Source: Ruminococcaceae bacterium UBA5450 (lineage in GTDB: Bacteria; Bacillota; Clostridia; Oscillospirales; Acutalibacteraceae). From it: DNA of 30,779 nucleotides. The DNA lies in assembly GCA_002424295.1 (NCBI GenBank), contig DIQY01000039.1, forward strand, positions 11,013 through 41,791, written 5' to 3'. Made by a program: the position numbers and the translations under genes. The notes beneath the pieces were generated by a model. The model worked only from the letters and a program-made list of their open reading frames with translations, was not told the DNA's origin and ran no database searches. Position 1 is the first letter of the stretch, and each line of letters opens with the position of its first letter. Below, piece after piece: positions 15,513 to 23,571 of this stretch.

Positions 15513-16190
15513 ATGGGATACAACGACAGAAAGCGACAGGAGAAAGAAATCAAGCGAAAAGATATTATTGACGCTGCAGAGCGAGTCTTTTTTTTAAAAG
15601 GATTTGAAAACGCGTCGATGGATGAGGTAGCCAAGGAAGCAGAGTTCAGCAAACGGACTGTCTACATCTATTTTAACAGTAAGGAACAAATTTATTTTGA
15701 GATCATGATCAGAGGGTACCGACTGCTGATTCAAATGATCGAAAACAGCTTCAGCGCAAAACCGCCACGAAACGCCTTAGACGAATTGCACAACATTTTT
15801 TTTACCTTTTTTGAATTCAGCCGAGATTGTCCGGAATATTTTAAAGCAATCATGGAATATGAAACAAAGGATTCAGATGATCAGACTAATGTGAAAGACG
15901 AATCCAAGGCGGAATGCTATCGGTTGGGCGAAATGATTTTCGGATATCTTTTCCGCGCACTGCAAAAGGGCGTTGCACAAGGAACCCTCCGCAGCGGGAT
16001 TGATACCGAACAAGCTGCATTAATTTTATGGGCATGTACAATCGGAGTTTACAACACGGGAAAGAAAAAAGGCGATTATCTAAAAAATTACCATGGTGTT
16101 GACTCCAATGAGTTCATATTGAAATCCTTTCAGTTGATTATGCAACTGATTGACAGAAATGGAGAAAATCAAGATGAAAAAGGCGCTTAA
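15513..16190 (+). CDS. TetR-family transcriptional regulator
   Basis: A 225-residue regulator with the TetR N-terminal HTH (IIDAAERVFFLKGFENASMD, EVAKEAEFSKRTVYIYFNSK) and a helical ligand-binding C-terminal domain without a known signature. Start ATG after GAGGTG. It overlaps the following gene by 17 bp, so the two are co-transcribed and probably translationally coupled. The palindrome at 15461-15477 is the likely operator. The ligand is unknown; the partner suggests a redox-active or nitro/quinone-like compound, which is only a guess. Confidence 0.93.
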   Translation: MGYNDRKRQEKEIKRKDIIDAAERVFFLKGFENASMDEVAKEAEFSKRTVYIYFNSKEQIYFEIMIRGYRLLIQMIENSFSAKPPRNALDELHNIFFTFFEFSRDCPEYFKAIMEYETKDSDDQTNVKDESKAECYRLGEMIFGYLFRALQKGVAQGTLRSGIDTEQAALILWACTIGVYNTGKKKGDYLKNYHGVDSNEFILKSFQLIMQLIDRNGENQDEKGA

Positions 16191-17367
16191 AATAGGAAGT
16201 TTTATTTTAGCAGGCATTGCTGTGCTATGTCTCATCTTAGTAGCCATACTTTACTGTATTAGTGGAGGATTTATGAAACAAACGTATATGGAACCTTGGT
16301 CAAAAAATTATGCTGAAAAGTATTCCGATCCAAGAATACGCCTTGCGGCCTCCGGTTTGCTTGCAGCGAGCAATCATAATATGCAGCCATGGAAGATAAG
16401 CCTCGATGAATCTGACCCTATGGTATTTTATCTTTATGCCGACAGCTCGCGCACAACCAAAGAAGTCGATCCATACGCCCGGCAGATGATGATTTCACAG
16501 GGAACTTTTCTCGAATATGTCGCCGTAACGGGTGAAGAAGAAGGCTATCACGCGAATATTGCCCTTTTCCCCGACGGCACATATGACGAATCCCATCTTA
16601 CAGAAAGCATGGATTCAAAGCCAGTTGCAAAGATCACGCTTACAAAGACGCAGCCCGAAAGCAGTACGCTTTATGATACCCTGTTTCTGCCGGATACTAA
16701 CAGAGAAGCCTATCAGCCGGAAAAACTAGCTGACTCGCAGGTCTCGGCTCTCAAATCACTTTCCTCTAGGAGTAACGTTTCCATCAAGCTGTATCAAGAT
16801 CAGGAAAATCTCAGCGATATCGGCAATTTTGCTTTGCAAAGCGCAACGATTGAGGCAGGTGTCACTCGCGTGATGGACGAATCAAATGCCATTTTCCGGG
16901 CGAACGAATATCAGAAAAATGAATACCGCTACGGCTATTCAGTGGAAGGACAAGGCACTTCCGGCTTTATGAAAAATATTTTGCAGGGACTGGTTACGAT
17001 CTTTCCATCCATGAACACTGGAAAATCCGCATCCCAAAATTTTATTAATTCCACCAAAACATCCGTCGAACATACTCCGGCATACGCTATGATCATAACC
17101 ACTGGGAATAGTCGCCTCGAGCAAGTTGAAACCGGAATGATTTACAGCAAATTGGTGCTGACTGGACACACGCTTGGCTTAGCGATACAGCCTCTGAGCC
17201 AGGTACTGGAGGAGTATCCTGAAATGGAATCTCCTTATACCGAATTTAAAGAGTCCTATGCGCCGGATGGCGGTACCGTACAGATGCTCTTTCGCGTTGG
17301 TGTTGCTACAAAAAGTGTTCCACTGAGTATGCGGCGTGACGTGCAAAGCCTTATAAAATCCGATTAA
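16174..17367 (+). CDS. Membrane-anchored Acg/nitroreductase-like protein
   Basis: A 397-residue protein with one N-terminal membrane segment (about 8-27) followed by a nitroreductase-like fold of the Acg type. The FMN-family N-terminal signature is recognisable in AASGLLAASNHNMQPWKISL and the C-terminal region TGHTLGLAIQPLSQVLEEYP is typical. Such proteins bind FMN and either reduce or sequester it; the reaction here is not known. The ATG at 16174 follows GGAG by 9 bases; a TTG at 16150 is less likely. It overlaps the tetR gene, and the pair ends at the terminator 17395-17424. The membrane anchor means the catalytic domain may lie outside the cytoplasm. Confidence 0.78.
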   Translation: MKKALKIGSFILAGIAVLCLILVAILYCISGGFMKQTYMEPWSKNYAEKYSDPRIRLAASGLLAASNHNMQPWKISLDESDPMVFYLYADSSRTTKEVDPYARQMMISQGTFLEYVAVTGEEEGYHANIALFPDGTYDESHLTESMDSKPVAKITLTKTQPESSTLYDTLFLPDTNREAYQPEKLADSQVSALKSLSSRSNVSIKLYQDQENLSDIGNFALQSATIEAGVTRVMDESNAIFRANEYQKNEYRYGYSVEGQGTSGFMKNILQGLVTIFPSMNTGKSASQNFINSTKTSVEHTPAYAMIITTGNSRLEQVETGMIYSKLVLTGHTLGLAIQPLSQVLEEYPEMESPYTEFKESYAPDGGTVQMLFRVGVATKSVPLSMRRDVQSLIKSD

Positions 17368-17394
17368 TATAGAATCAACCTGTATAAAATTTAC

Positions 17395-17424
17395 GCTCCT
17401 CACAAATGTGGGGAGCCATTTTTA
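17395..17424 (+). terminator. Terminator of the tetR-acg operon
   Basis: GCTCC-CAC pairs with GTG-GGAGC around a mismatch and a 4-base loop, followed by CATTTTTA, 28 bp after the stop. Confidence 0.8.
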
Positions 17425-17486
17425 TGTCCATATCGGAGATGATTGTAAATGTGAATCATACAAGCCTTAATCAGTCCCTATTAAGT

Positions 17487-17543
17487 TTGACATCATGAGA
17501 AAAAAGTGCTAAATTTACTAAATGATAATGAATTGCATTTGCA
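17487..17543 (+). promoter_or_regulatory. Promoter and degenerate Zur-type box of the CobW-permease operon
   Basis: TTGACA (17487-17492), 17-bp spacer, weak -10 TAAATT (17510-17515). At 17523-17543 lies a 10-1-10 imperfect palindrome: left arm TGATAATGAA, right arm TGCATTTGCA, 7 of 10 pairs matching. Its right half CATTTGCATATA is identical to the perfect palindrome at 21947-21967 between znuA and znuC, so both should bind the same metal regulator. The box overlaps the transcription start. Confidence 0.65.
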
Positions 17544-17588
17544 TATACATTGACCGATAAAAATCTGATACTAAACTTGGAGGAACAC

Positions 17589-18484
17589 ATGAATACAAAA
17601 ATCGGCATTATATCCGGATTTCTCGGAGCCGGCAAGACAACTCTAATACAAAAGCTATTAAAAGGAACTCTGTCAAATAAAAAGTCGTACTCATTGAAAA
17701 TGAATTTGGCGAAGTCCGTATCGATGGCAAAATTTTGAAACAGACCGGGGTTCAGATTCGGGAAATTAATTCAGGCTGTATCTGCTGTACCCTTGCAGGA
17801 GATTTTAGTAATGCACTACAAGAAGTGATTCACAAATATAATCCAGATCAAATTTTAATCGAGCCTTCCGGCGTAGGAAAGCTTTCGGAAATTCTTCTCC
17901 CCTGTGGGGAAAAAGCCGAGGTCAACTTTTGCATTACGGTTGTAAATGCGCTGAAATACAAAATGTATGCGAAAAACTTTTCTGAATTCTTTTTTGACCA
18001 GATCCAAAACGCAAATACGATTTTTTTGAGCCGGACACAAAAGACTAAACCTAGTCAGCTACAGGATACAGTAAAAAGCGTTCGGCAGCATAACCCGAAA
18101 GCTGTTATCCTCACAACACCTTGGGAGCAAATGTCAGCTGATAGAATGATGGAGATTGCTAAAAATGGTATTCCTCTCTTGATTAAAAAAGAAGAACTGC
18201 ATAAGCATCACCATGCTGATGATATTTTTGAAGTTTGGAGTGTGGAAACGCCAAATCTTTTTTCTCCTGACCATCTGGAATCCGCGCTGAAATCATTGAC
18301 TAAATATAGAAATATTCTTCGCGCAAAAGGGTTGGTTGCTTTAAACAACGGTAGCTGGTGTCAATTCGACTATGTTCCTGACGAAAAGAATATTCAAAAA
18401 GCAGAACCGGACTTTACAGGACGAATCTGCGTCATCGGAGAAAATTTAGATAAACCCGAACTCGCCGCATTATTTCAGGTATGA
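17589..18484 (+). pseudogene. CobW-type G3E GTPase (COG0523), one-base frameshift
   Basis: Joined across one shift, this gives about 298 residues of a COG0523 zinc-metallochaperone GTPase. Walker A is GFLGAGKTT (first frame); the second frame continues VVLIENEFGEVRIDG, the zinc-site motif GCICCTLAGDF, the Walker B-like ILIEPSGVGK, a His-rich KHHHADD and a CobW C-terminal domain. The shift is at the five A's 17679-17683; six A's would restore one frame. As written, the first frame stops at 17738 after 49 codons. No other damage is seen and the CICC core is intact, so a recent mutation, phase-variable A-run, ribosomal slippage or a sequencing error are all possible. GGAGG lies 5 bases before the ATG at 17589. 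First gene of the operon with the fusion permease (3-bp gap). Confidence 0.85.
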
Positions 18485-18487
18485 TTT

Positions 18488-20074
18488 ATGACAAAAATTG
18501 AAGTATTCTGTGGATTCTTAGAAAGTGGAAAAACAACACAGATTCAGTGTATTTTAGAGCAAAAGTATATTGAAAATTATGAAAAGATTCTGGTCTTGCA
18601 ATGTGAGGACGGAGAAGTTGAATTGCGTCCGTCAACTATGAGAAATAAAAGCGTTTCATTGAAGCAAATCGACCAAAAGAAAAAAATATGCTCTGAACTT
18701 TTTCATAAAATCAAATTGGAACTAAACCCAAATCTGATACTCATTGAATATAACGGAACCTGGCCAATCGAGAGACTGCTTTCCATATCAATGCCAAAGA
18801 ACTGCAAAATTGACCGGATCTTCTTTTGCGCCGACGCTTCTACCTTTGACTTTTACATCAAGAATACCGGTGGACTGATGGCAAATCAACTCAACAATGC
18901 CGACGCAGTGCTCTTTAACCGCATTTCAGGGAATACAAAGCTATTAAAAAGTACAATCCGAAATTTGAATCGTTCCGCTTTCGTCTCTTTTGACAAAGAA
19001 ACGGAGGAGTCTTTTTTCACAGGACTTTTTGACCCGGAAATATCCAAAAAGAATAGATCCCAGCAAAAAAGTTATCAGCTGATTTTTTTTGCTTTGCTTG
19101 TTTGTACTTGTATCCTGTTAGCAATCATTTTTCATTTATCGCAGTCTTATAAATTAATTCAAAGCATTAACATGATTTTTATCGGTATCCTGATGCAGGC
19201 TGTTCCATTTCTGTTGATCGGAGCTTTTGTTTCCGCTTTACTGCAGGTGTTTCTCCCCGATGAAACGCTGATCAAACTGTTTACTGCACATAAATGGCTT
19301 GGATTTCCGATTGCGATGATTCTCGGATTTTTCCTTCCGGTTTGCGACTGCGGTATTGTACCGATCGCGTCGAGGCTAACGCAAAAGGGCGTCCCTTTAG
19401 AGGAAGCGATGGTCTTTATGCTTGCAGCACCGGCAGTCAACCCCATTACCATTTTATCTACTCTATATGCCTTTCCAGGCCAACCACAATACGCATTCTA
19501 TCGGATCGGTTTTGGCCTTCTCATTTTCCTGATCGCTGGTTTGACTTTAAGGCTAACCCACCAAGAAGCCCCGCTTGTCCTCTCCGGTGGATCTGTCACG
19601 ACCTGTTCCTGCGGGACAATTGGCTGTCCTCCCCCACATTCCGGAAAGTTGGGGAAAATAGAATCTGTTTTCATGATTGCAGGACAGGAATTTCTTAGCA
19701 TGGGCCGCTATATTATTGTCGGTTCCTTTTTATGTACCGTTCTTCAGCAAGTGATACCTGCATTTCTGTTTCAGAGTACGGGGACGGTTATAGCTATGAT
19801 TGTCCCAATTCTCCTGATGTTATTGGCAGCATTTTTTATGTCGGCCTGCTCTACTTCGAACGCATTCATCGGAAGAAGCTTTTTAAATATATTTCCGCCG
19901 GCTGCCGTAATCGCTTTCATTGTTATGGGTCCTATGCTGGATTTATCCAATTTGTTTCTGTTGGGCGCCAACTTTAAAAAAGAATTTGTAGTTCGTCTTG
20001 CAGGAATTCTTTTTGTCATTGGTCTTTTCGTTTTTCTGCTGCTTTCCTTACTGCTGAAAGGAAGGGCATTATGA
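18488..20074 (+). CDS. CobW-like GTPase domain fused to YraQ/YcgR-type permease
   Basis: A 528-residue fusion. Residues 1-185 are a G3E/CobW-like P-loop domain: Walker A GFLESGKT (9-16), Walker B-like LILIEYNGTWP (83-93), and a degenerate base-recognition motif FNRIS (143-147) where NKxD is usual; the CxCC zinc motif of true CobW proteins is missing. Residues about 195-525 are a DUF318/UPF0718 permease (YraQ, YcgR, ArsP relatives) with about 8-9 membrane helices. They carry the two half-repeat signatures PVCDCGIVPIASRL (284-297) and SACSTSNAF (452-460), and a Cys/His loop between halves (Cys373, Cys375, Cys380, His384). It is likely a metal-related transporter powered or gated by the GTPase part; substrate and direction are unknown. 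It sits 3 bp after the CobW gene and overlaps the next gene by 4 bp (ATGA). In most genomes I recall the two parts are separate. Confidence 0.85.
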   Translation: MTKIEVFCGFLESGKTTQIQCILEQKYIENYEKILVLQCEDGEVELRPSTMRNKSVSLKQIDQKKKICSELFHKIKLELNPNLILIEYNGTWPIERLLSISMPKNCKIDRIFFCADASTFDFYIKNTGGLMANQLNNADAVLFNRISGNTKLLKSTIRNLNRSAFVSFDKETEESFFTGLFDPEISKKNRSQQKSYQLIFFALLVCTCILLAIIFHLSQSYKLIQSINMIFIGILMQAVPFLLIGAFVSALLQVFLPDETLIKLFTAHKWLGFPIAMILGFFLPVCDCGIVPIASRLTQKGVPLEEAMVFMLAAPAVNPITILSTLYAFPGQPQYAFYRIGFGLLIFLIAGLTLRLTHQEAPLVLSGGSVTTCSCGTIGCPPPHSGKLGKIESVFMIAGQEFLSMGRYIIVGSFLCTVLQQVIPAFLFQSTGTVIAMIVPILLMLLAAFFMSACSTSNAFIGRSFLNIFPPAAVIAFIVMGPMLDLSNLFLLGANFKKEFVVRLAGILFVIGLFVFLLLSLLLKGRAL

Positions 20075-20883
20075 AACAAAGAATAAACTTAGAAACACTT
20101 TTGGAATCAATCATTTGCTTTTTGTTGTCCACCTTACTTTTTTACGCGTTAATTTCGGACAAAGTCGCCAATTATGTACACCCTCGTATTAACGGCTATC
20201 TCTGGTTCACCGCAATCGCTTTACTGATTATTTCGAGCATGTTTTTGCCTGCCGTGTTTACCCCAAAGCATAACGCCAAGCCCGGAAAATATTTTTTATA
20301 TTTGGTCCCTATTATACTTGTCATTTTGATCCCGGCGGGAACCGTGCAAAACAAAGCGATCTCATTTGGCAGCACCTCCACTGTAGGAACGACAACAATT
20401 TCTGCTGGAAGCTTACCGCAGAATAACGGAACTATTATTCAAGGCAGCACCTCTTCAAAGAATATTGGAAAAGCTGCAACTTTCTCTGCCCTTTTCCTTC
20501 CAAAAGAAGACAGCAACGGGATCATCACAATTCAGGATGAACAATTTGCAAATTGGTATCAGGATATTAATCAAAACATGAATCTATACGATGGAAAGAC
20601 ACTAAAATTTAAGGGACAAGTTTTTCGAATGAAAGACTTTGCAAAAAATGAAATGGTTCCTGTACGATATGCCATGGTCTGCTGCACCGCCGATTTGCAG
20701 CCTTGCGGAATTCTATGCAGAGGTGATACGGTAACGCAGTATCAAGATAATGAATGGGTATGGGTCACAGGAAAAATTAAAATTGAACAATATAAAAATC
20801 AGACAATGCCGATATGCTACGTTACAAAAATAGAAAAAGCAGAAAAAGCCAACGACGACTATATTTATTTTACTTATTATTGA
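20071..20883 (+). CDS. TIGR03943 / YcgQ-type (DUF1980) protein
   Basis: A 270-residue protein with three N-terminal hydrophobic segments (about 14-29, 43-61, 74-90), a Ser/Thr-rich linker and a C-terminal soluble domain ending in the family's conserved part: MVCCTADLQPCGILC (Cys204, 205, 212, 216), then WVWVTGKIKIEQY. In B. subtilis the homologue YcgQ is adjacent to the permease YcgR (from memory), so it is the expected partner of the permease domain encoded just upstream. The Cys cluster could hold the transported or sensed metal. Last gene of the operon, ATGA overlap with the previous one, ending at a shared terminator. Confidence 0.88.
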   Translation: MKQRINLETLLESIICFLLSTLLFYALISDKVANYVHPRINGYLWFTAIALLIISSMFLPAVFTPKHNAKPGKYFLYLVPIILVILIPAGTVQNKAISFGSTSTVGTTTISAGSLPQNNGTIIQGSTSSKNIGKAATFSALFLPKEDSNGIITIQDEQFANWYQDINQNMNLYDGKTLKFKGQVFRMKDFAKNEMVPVRYAMVCCTADLQPCGILCRGDTVTQYQDNEWVWVTGKIKIEQYKNQTMPICYVTKIEKAEKANDDYIYFTYY

Positions 20884-20900
20884 TCTTTCATCATAAAATA

Positions 20901-20938
20901 AAAAAGCGCCGAAAGCGATGGCTTCCGGTGCTTTTTTT
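20901..20938. terminator. Bidirectional terminator between the YcgQ-type gene and znuA
   Basis: Arms AAAAAGC-CCG-AAGC and GCTT-CGG-GCTTTTT pair with mismatches around a short loop, with A runs on the left and T runs on the right. It serves both convergent transcripts. Confidence 0.8.
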
Positions 20939-20969
20939 AAGCGATTAATTATAAATTGGTTTGTTTTTA

Positions 20970-21920
20970 CTAGGACAGGCTATCATAAATTTCACTCAAA
21001 TTTGATTTCATACGGTCCAGATAAGTCTTGTCATCCTCATTGCTTTCAATGGTATAGATTTGTTCAACCTTTGCGCCAACTTGATCAGCAAGTGTCTGAG
21101 AAACAGCAGGACTGACCATATCTTCAACAAAAATTGTTTTTACGTTATTCTTTTTGCAGTAGTCCACAAGTCCCGCCAACTTCTGCGCACTTGGTTCTCC
21201 CTCTGCAAATACATCTTCCACACTGTTTTGCTCTAGCCCAAAGTCTCTGCACAAATAAGCAAAAGCGGCATGACCAGTCACAAAGCTCTTGTTCTGGGCA
21301 GCTTGAAATTTAGTATTGTATTCTGAATACAGGCTTTCCAACTGCGAAACAAAATCGTCACAGTTTTGTTTAAAATAATCAGCAGATGCGGGATCTGCCT
21401 TTATTAATCCGTCCCGAATATTTTCGGCTTCTGTTTCAGCGCCCTTCAAACTGATCCAAATATGAGGATCATATTGTCCATGCTCTTTGATCTCATCGGC
21501 ATCTGTATTTTGAATCGGTGTCGCGCCCTTGGAAGCTTCAACTGCAACTAAATTTTTATTGTTGGCCGCTTTAACTGCCTGATCCGCCCAGGATTCCATG
21601 CCAAATCCACTATATACAAAGACTTGTGCAGAACTTAATCCGGTAAGATCCTGTGCTTTCGGCTCAAAATCGTGCGGTTCCGTACCATCCGGAATAATCG
21701 TTGAAACTTCCACCCTGTCTTTGCCGACAGCTTCTGTGAATTCTTTCATTGCGTCAAACGTTACAGATACTTTAACTTTTTCACTTCCCGCTGTGCTTGT
21801 CTGACTGGCAATACTACTGCTAGTACTGCTCCCAGCGGTACTATTATTCGTACTGCCACAGGCCGAAAGAGCCGGAACGACAAGCAAACTTAATAATAAG
21901 GCAACTATTTTTTTAGACAT
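20970..21920 (-). CDS. znuA: Zinc ABC transporter substrate-binding lipoprotein
   Basis: A 316-residue cluster A-I (ZnuA/AdcA-type) solute-binding lipoprotein. The signal peptide ends in the lipobox LSAC (Cys21), so the mature protein is lipid-anchored outside the membrane. Metal-site histidines are visible in GTEPHDFEP, YDPHIWISL and VTGHAAFAYL; the acidic fourth region lies near YTIESNEDD. The His-rich loop of many zinc-specific members is short here (KEHGQYD), so manganese is not fully excluded, but the Zur-type operator and neighbours favour zinc. The start ATG follows GGGGG. It is divergent from the ATPase and permease genes, sharing the palindrome at 21947-21967. Confidence 0.93.
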   Translation of the reverse strand: MSKKIVALLLSLLVVPALSACGSTNNSTAGSSTSSSIASQTSTAGSEKVKVSVTFDAMKEFTEAVGKDRVEVSTIIPDGTEPHDFEPKAQDLTGLSSAQVFVYSGFGMESWADQAVKAANNKNLVAVEASKGATPIQNTDADEIKEHGQYDPHIWISLKGAETEAENIRDGLIKADPASADYFKQNCDDFVSQLESLYSEYNTKFQAAQNKSFVTGHAAFAYLCRDFGLEQNSVEDVFAEGEPSAQKLAGLVDYCKKNNVKTIFVEDMVSPAVSQTLADQVGAKVEQIYTIESNEDDKTYLDRMKSNLSEIYDSLS

Positions 21921-21945
21921 TTTGCTTTGACCCCCAAATTTTTAC

Positions 21946-22000
21946 TTGCAAATGACTGTCATTTGCATATATAATAGTCTTAACACAATGTATTTGTCAA
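21946..22000. promoter_or_regulatory. Divergent znuA/znuCB promoters with a perfect Zur-type palindrome
   Basis: A perfect 21-bp palindrome lies at 21947-21967: TGCAAATGAC, centre T, then GTCATTTGCA. The leftward znuA promoter is TTGACA (21995-22000), 18 bp, TATTAT (21971-21976), so the palindrome covers its start. The rightward promoter is TTGCAA (21946-21951), 18 bp, TATAAT (21970-21975), so the palindrome fills its -35 and spacer. One bound dimer would shut both. Zinc repression by the Fur-family protein encoded at 23572-24012 is the natural reading. Confidence 0.85.
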
Positions 22001-22028
22001 GAGAAAATGATATAAAATTTAAAGGTGG

Positions 22029-22712
22029 GTGTTTTTTACGATTCAAACGAACAAATTATATTTTTCCTATACCGGTTTGCCTCCGTACTTATTAAACGGA
22101 ATTGACCTGGAAATAAAAGATGGTGACTATGTCTCAATATTAGGGGAAAATGGCTGCGGAAAAAGTACCCTTATGAAATTGATTTTAGGATTTTTAAAGC
22201 CAACCAAAGGGACAATTGTTACGCAAGCAAAACGGATTGGATATGTTCCTCAAAAAAACGATTTCTCAAATTCCAGTTTTCCTATCACCGTTTATGAAAT
22301 GCTGAATGCTTATCGAAAGCTTTTAAAAATCAAAAATAAAGAAGTAATTTATGACGTCTTACAAAAAGTCGGTATGAGCTCCTTTACGGATCCTTTAATG
22401 GGAACCCTCTCGGGAGGACAAAGCCAGAAAATATTCATTGCACGAGCGCTAATGGGAAACCCTGACCTGCTTATTTTAGATGAACCATCTACAGGTGTGG
22501 ATATCGGCAGTCAGAAGGAGATCTATCATTTTCTTACCAGCATCAATAAAAAAAGCGGCATCACGATTGTTTCTGTAGAACACAATCTTGATGCTGCTAT
22601 TTCAAACTCTACACTTATTTATCATCTGAGTAGTGGGAAAGGCCACCTTTGCACTCCGGAAAAATATACTGCTGAATTTTTAAAGAATGAACAATTAGGA
22701 AGGATTCGTTAG
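22029..22712 (+). CDS. znuC: Zinc ABC transporter ATP-binding protein
   Basis: A 227-residue ABC ATPase (ZnuC/AdcC type) that powers metal import on the inner face of the membrane. Walker A GENGCGKST, signature LSGGQSQKIFIARAL, Walker B LLILDEPSTGVD and H-loop SVEHN are all intact. There is no ATG near the N-terminus: the frame begins with GTG at 22029, but AGGTGG at 22023-22028 is then too close, and ACG (22038) or ATT (22041) would have better spacing. The N-terminal 3-5 residues are therefore uncertain. It is followed one base later by the permease gene. Confidence 0.92.
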   Translation: MFFTIQTNKLYFSYTGLPPYLLNGIDLEIKDGDYVSILGENGCGKSTLMKLILGFLKPTKGTIVTQAKRIGYVPQKNDFSNSSFPITVYEMLNAYRKLLKIKNKEVIYDVLQKVGMSSFTDPLMGTLSGGQSQKIFIARALMGNPDLLILDEPSTGVDIGSQKEIYHFLTSINKKSGITIVSVEHNLDAAISNSTLIYHLSSGKGHLCTPEKYTAEFLKNEQLGRIR

Positions 22713-22713
22713 A

Positions 22714-23526
22714 ATGTTAAATTATAGTTTCATGCAAAATGCTCTGTTTGTATCTGTTTTCATTTCCATACTTTGTCCATGTATCGGAATTTTTTTAGTG
22801 CTCCGGCGATATTCCATGATAGGAGATACTTTATCACACGCATCCCTTGCCGGTATTACAATTGGATTATTGTGTAATCAAAGTCCGATTCTTGGCGCTT
22901 TTGTTTTTACTTCGATCTGCGGCGCTTTAATCGAATTCCTACGGACTTATTTTAAAAAATATACCGATCTGATTTTAACAATCGTACTTTCGCTCAGCGT
23001 CGGCATTGCCATTACAATTATCAGTTCTGGAAAGCTTCATGCCAATGCAGACTCTTTTTTATTCGGAAGCGTTTTAACTGTCACAGAATTTGATATGGTC
23101 ACCGTATTCATCCTTAGCATGATTTCGGTTTGTATTCTCATTTTTCTATACAACCAAATGCTCTATATTGCTTATGACGAAGAAGCCGCAAAAATAGCGG
23201 GCGTAAAAGTAAAATTGATTAATTATGTGTTTTCAATCCTTGTTGCATCAGCAATTTCAGTTTCGATCCGCATTGTTGGCGTCCTGGTACTAAGTTCTAT
23301 GATTGCTCTTCCGGTCGCTACTGCGCTGCAACTTGGGAAAGGATTTAAATTAACGCTTGTTTTTTCCATCGTATTCAGTATTGTAGACATTTTATCCGGA
23401 CTGTTTATTTCATATTATTTAAACGTAGCGCCCGGTGGATTTACCGCCTTAGTCTCCGTCGCCGTCCTCGTGATTGTCATTTTAGTTCGAAGAATCGCAT
23501 TTCAAATAAAAATGAAGGCAGTATAA
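22714..23526 (+). CDS. znuB: Zinc ABC transporter permease
   Basis: A 270-residue ABC-3 family integral membrane protein (ZnuB/AdcB/MntB type) with about 8 hydrophobic helices. Typical pieces are LVLRRYSMIGDTLSHASLAG, the cytoplasmic loop DEEAAKIAGVKV and VLSSMIALPVATALQL. It forms the channel of the importer with the ATPase encoded just upstream. ATG after AGGAAGG. No terminator is seen before the convergent Fur-family gene 45 bp on. Confidence 0.93.
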   Translation: MLNYSFMQNALFVSVFISILCPCIGIFLVLRRYSMIGDTLSHASLAGITIGLLCNQSPILGAFVFTSICGALIEFLRTYFKKYTDLILTIVLSLSVGIAITIISSGKLHANADSFLFGSVLTVTEFDMVTVFILSMISVCILIFLYNQMLYIAYDEEAAKIAGVKVKLINYVFSILVASAISVSIRIVGVLVLSSMIALPVATALQLGKGFKLTLVFSIVFSIVDILSGLFISYYLNVAPGGFTALVSVAVLVIVILVRRIAFQIKMKAV

Positions 23527-23571
23527 AAGCGGTCACATTTTCTTCTCTCTGCTTTGACACAAAGGAACAAT

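Noticed and set aside
17679..17684. Programmed -1 ribosomal frameshift in the CobW gene
   Set aside because: The sequence T-AAA-AAG is not a good slippery heptamer because the first position does not re-pair, and I saw no stimulating hairpin just downstream; mutation or read error is simpler.
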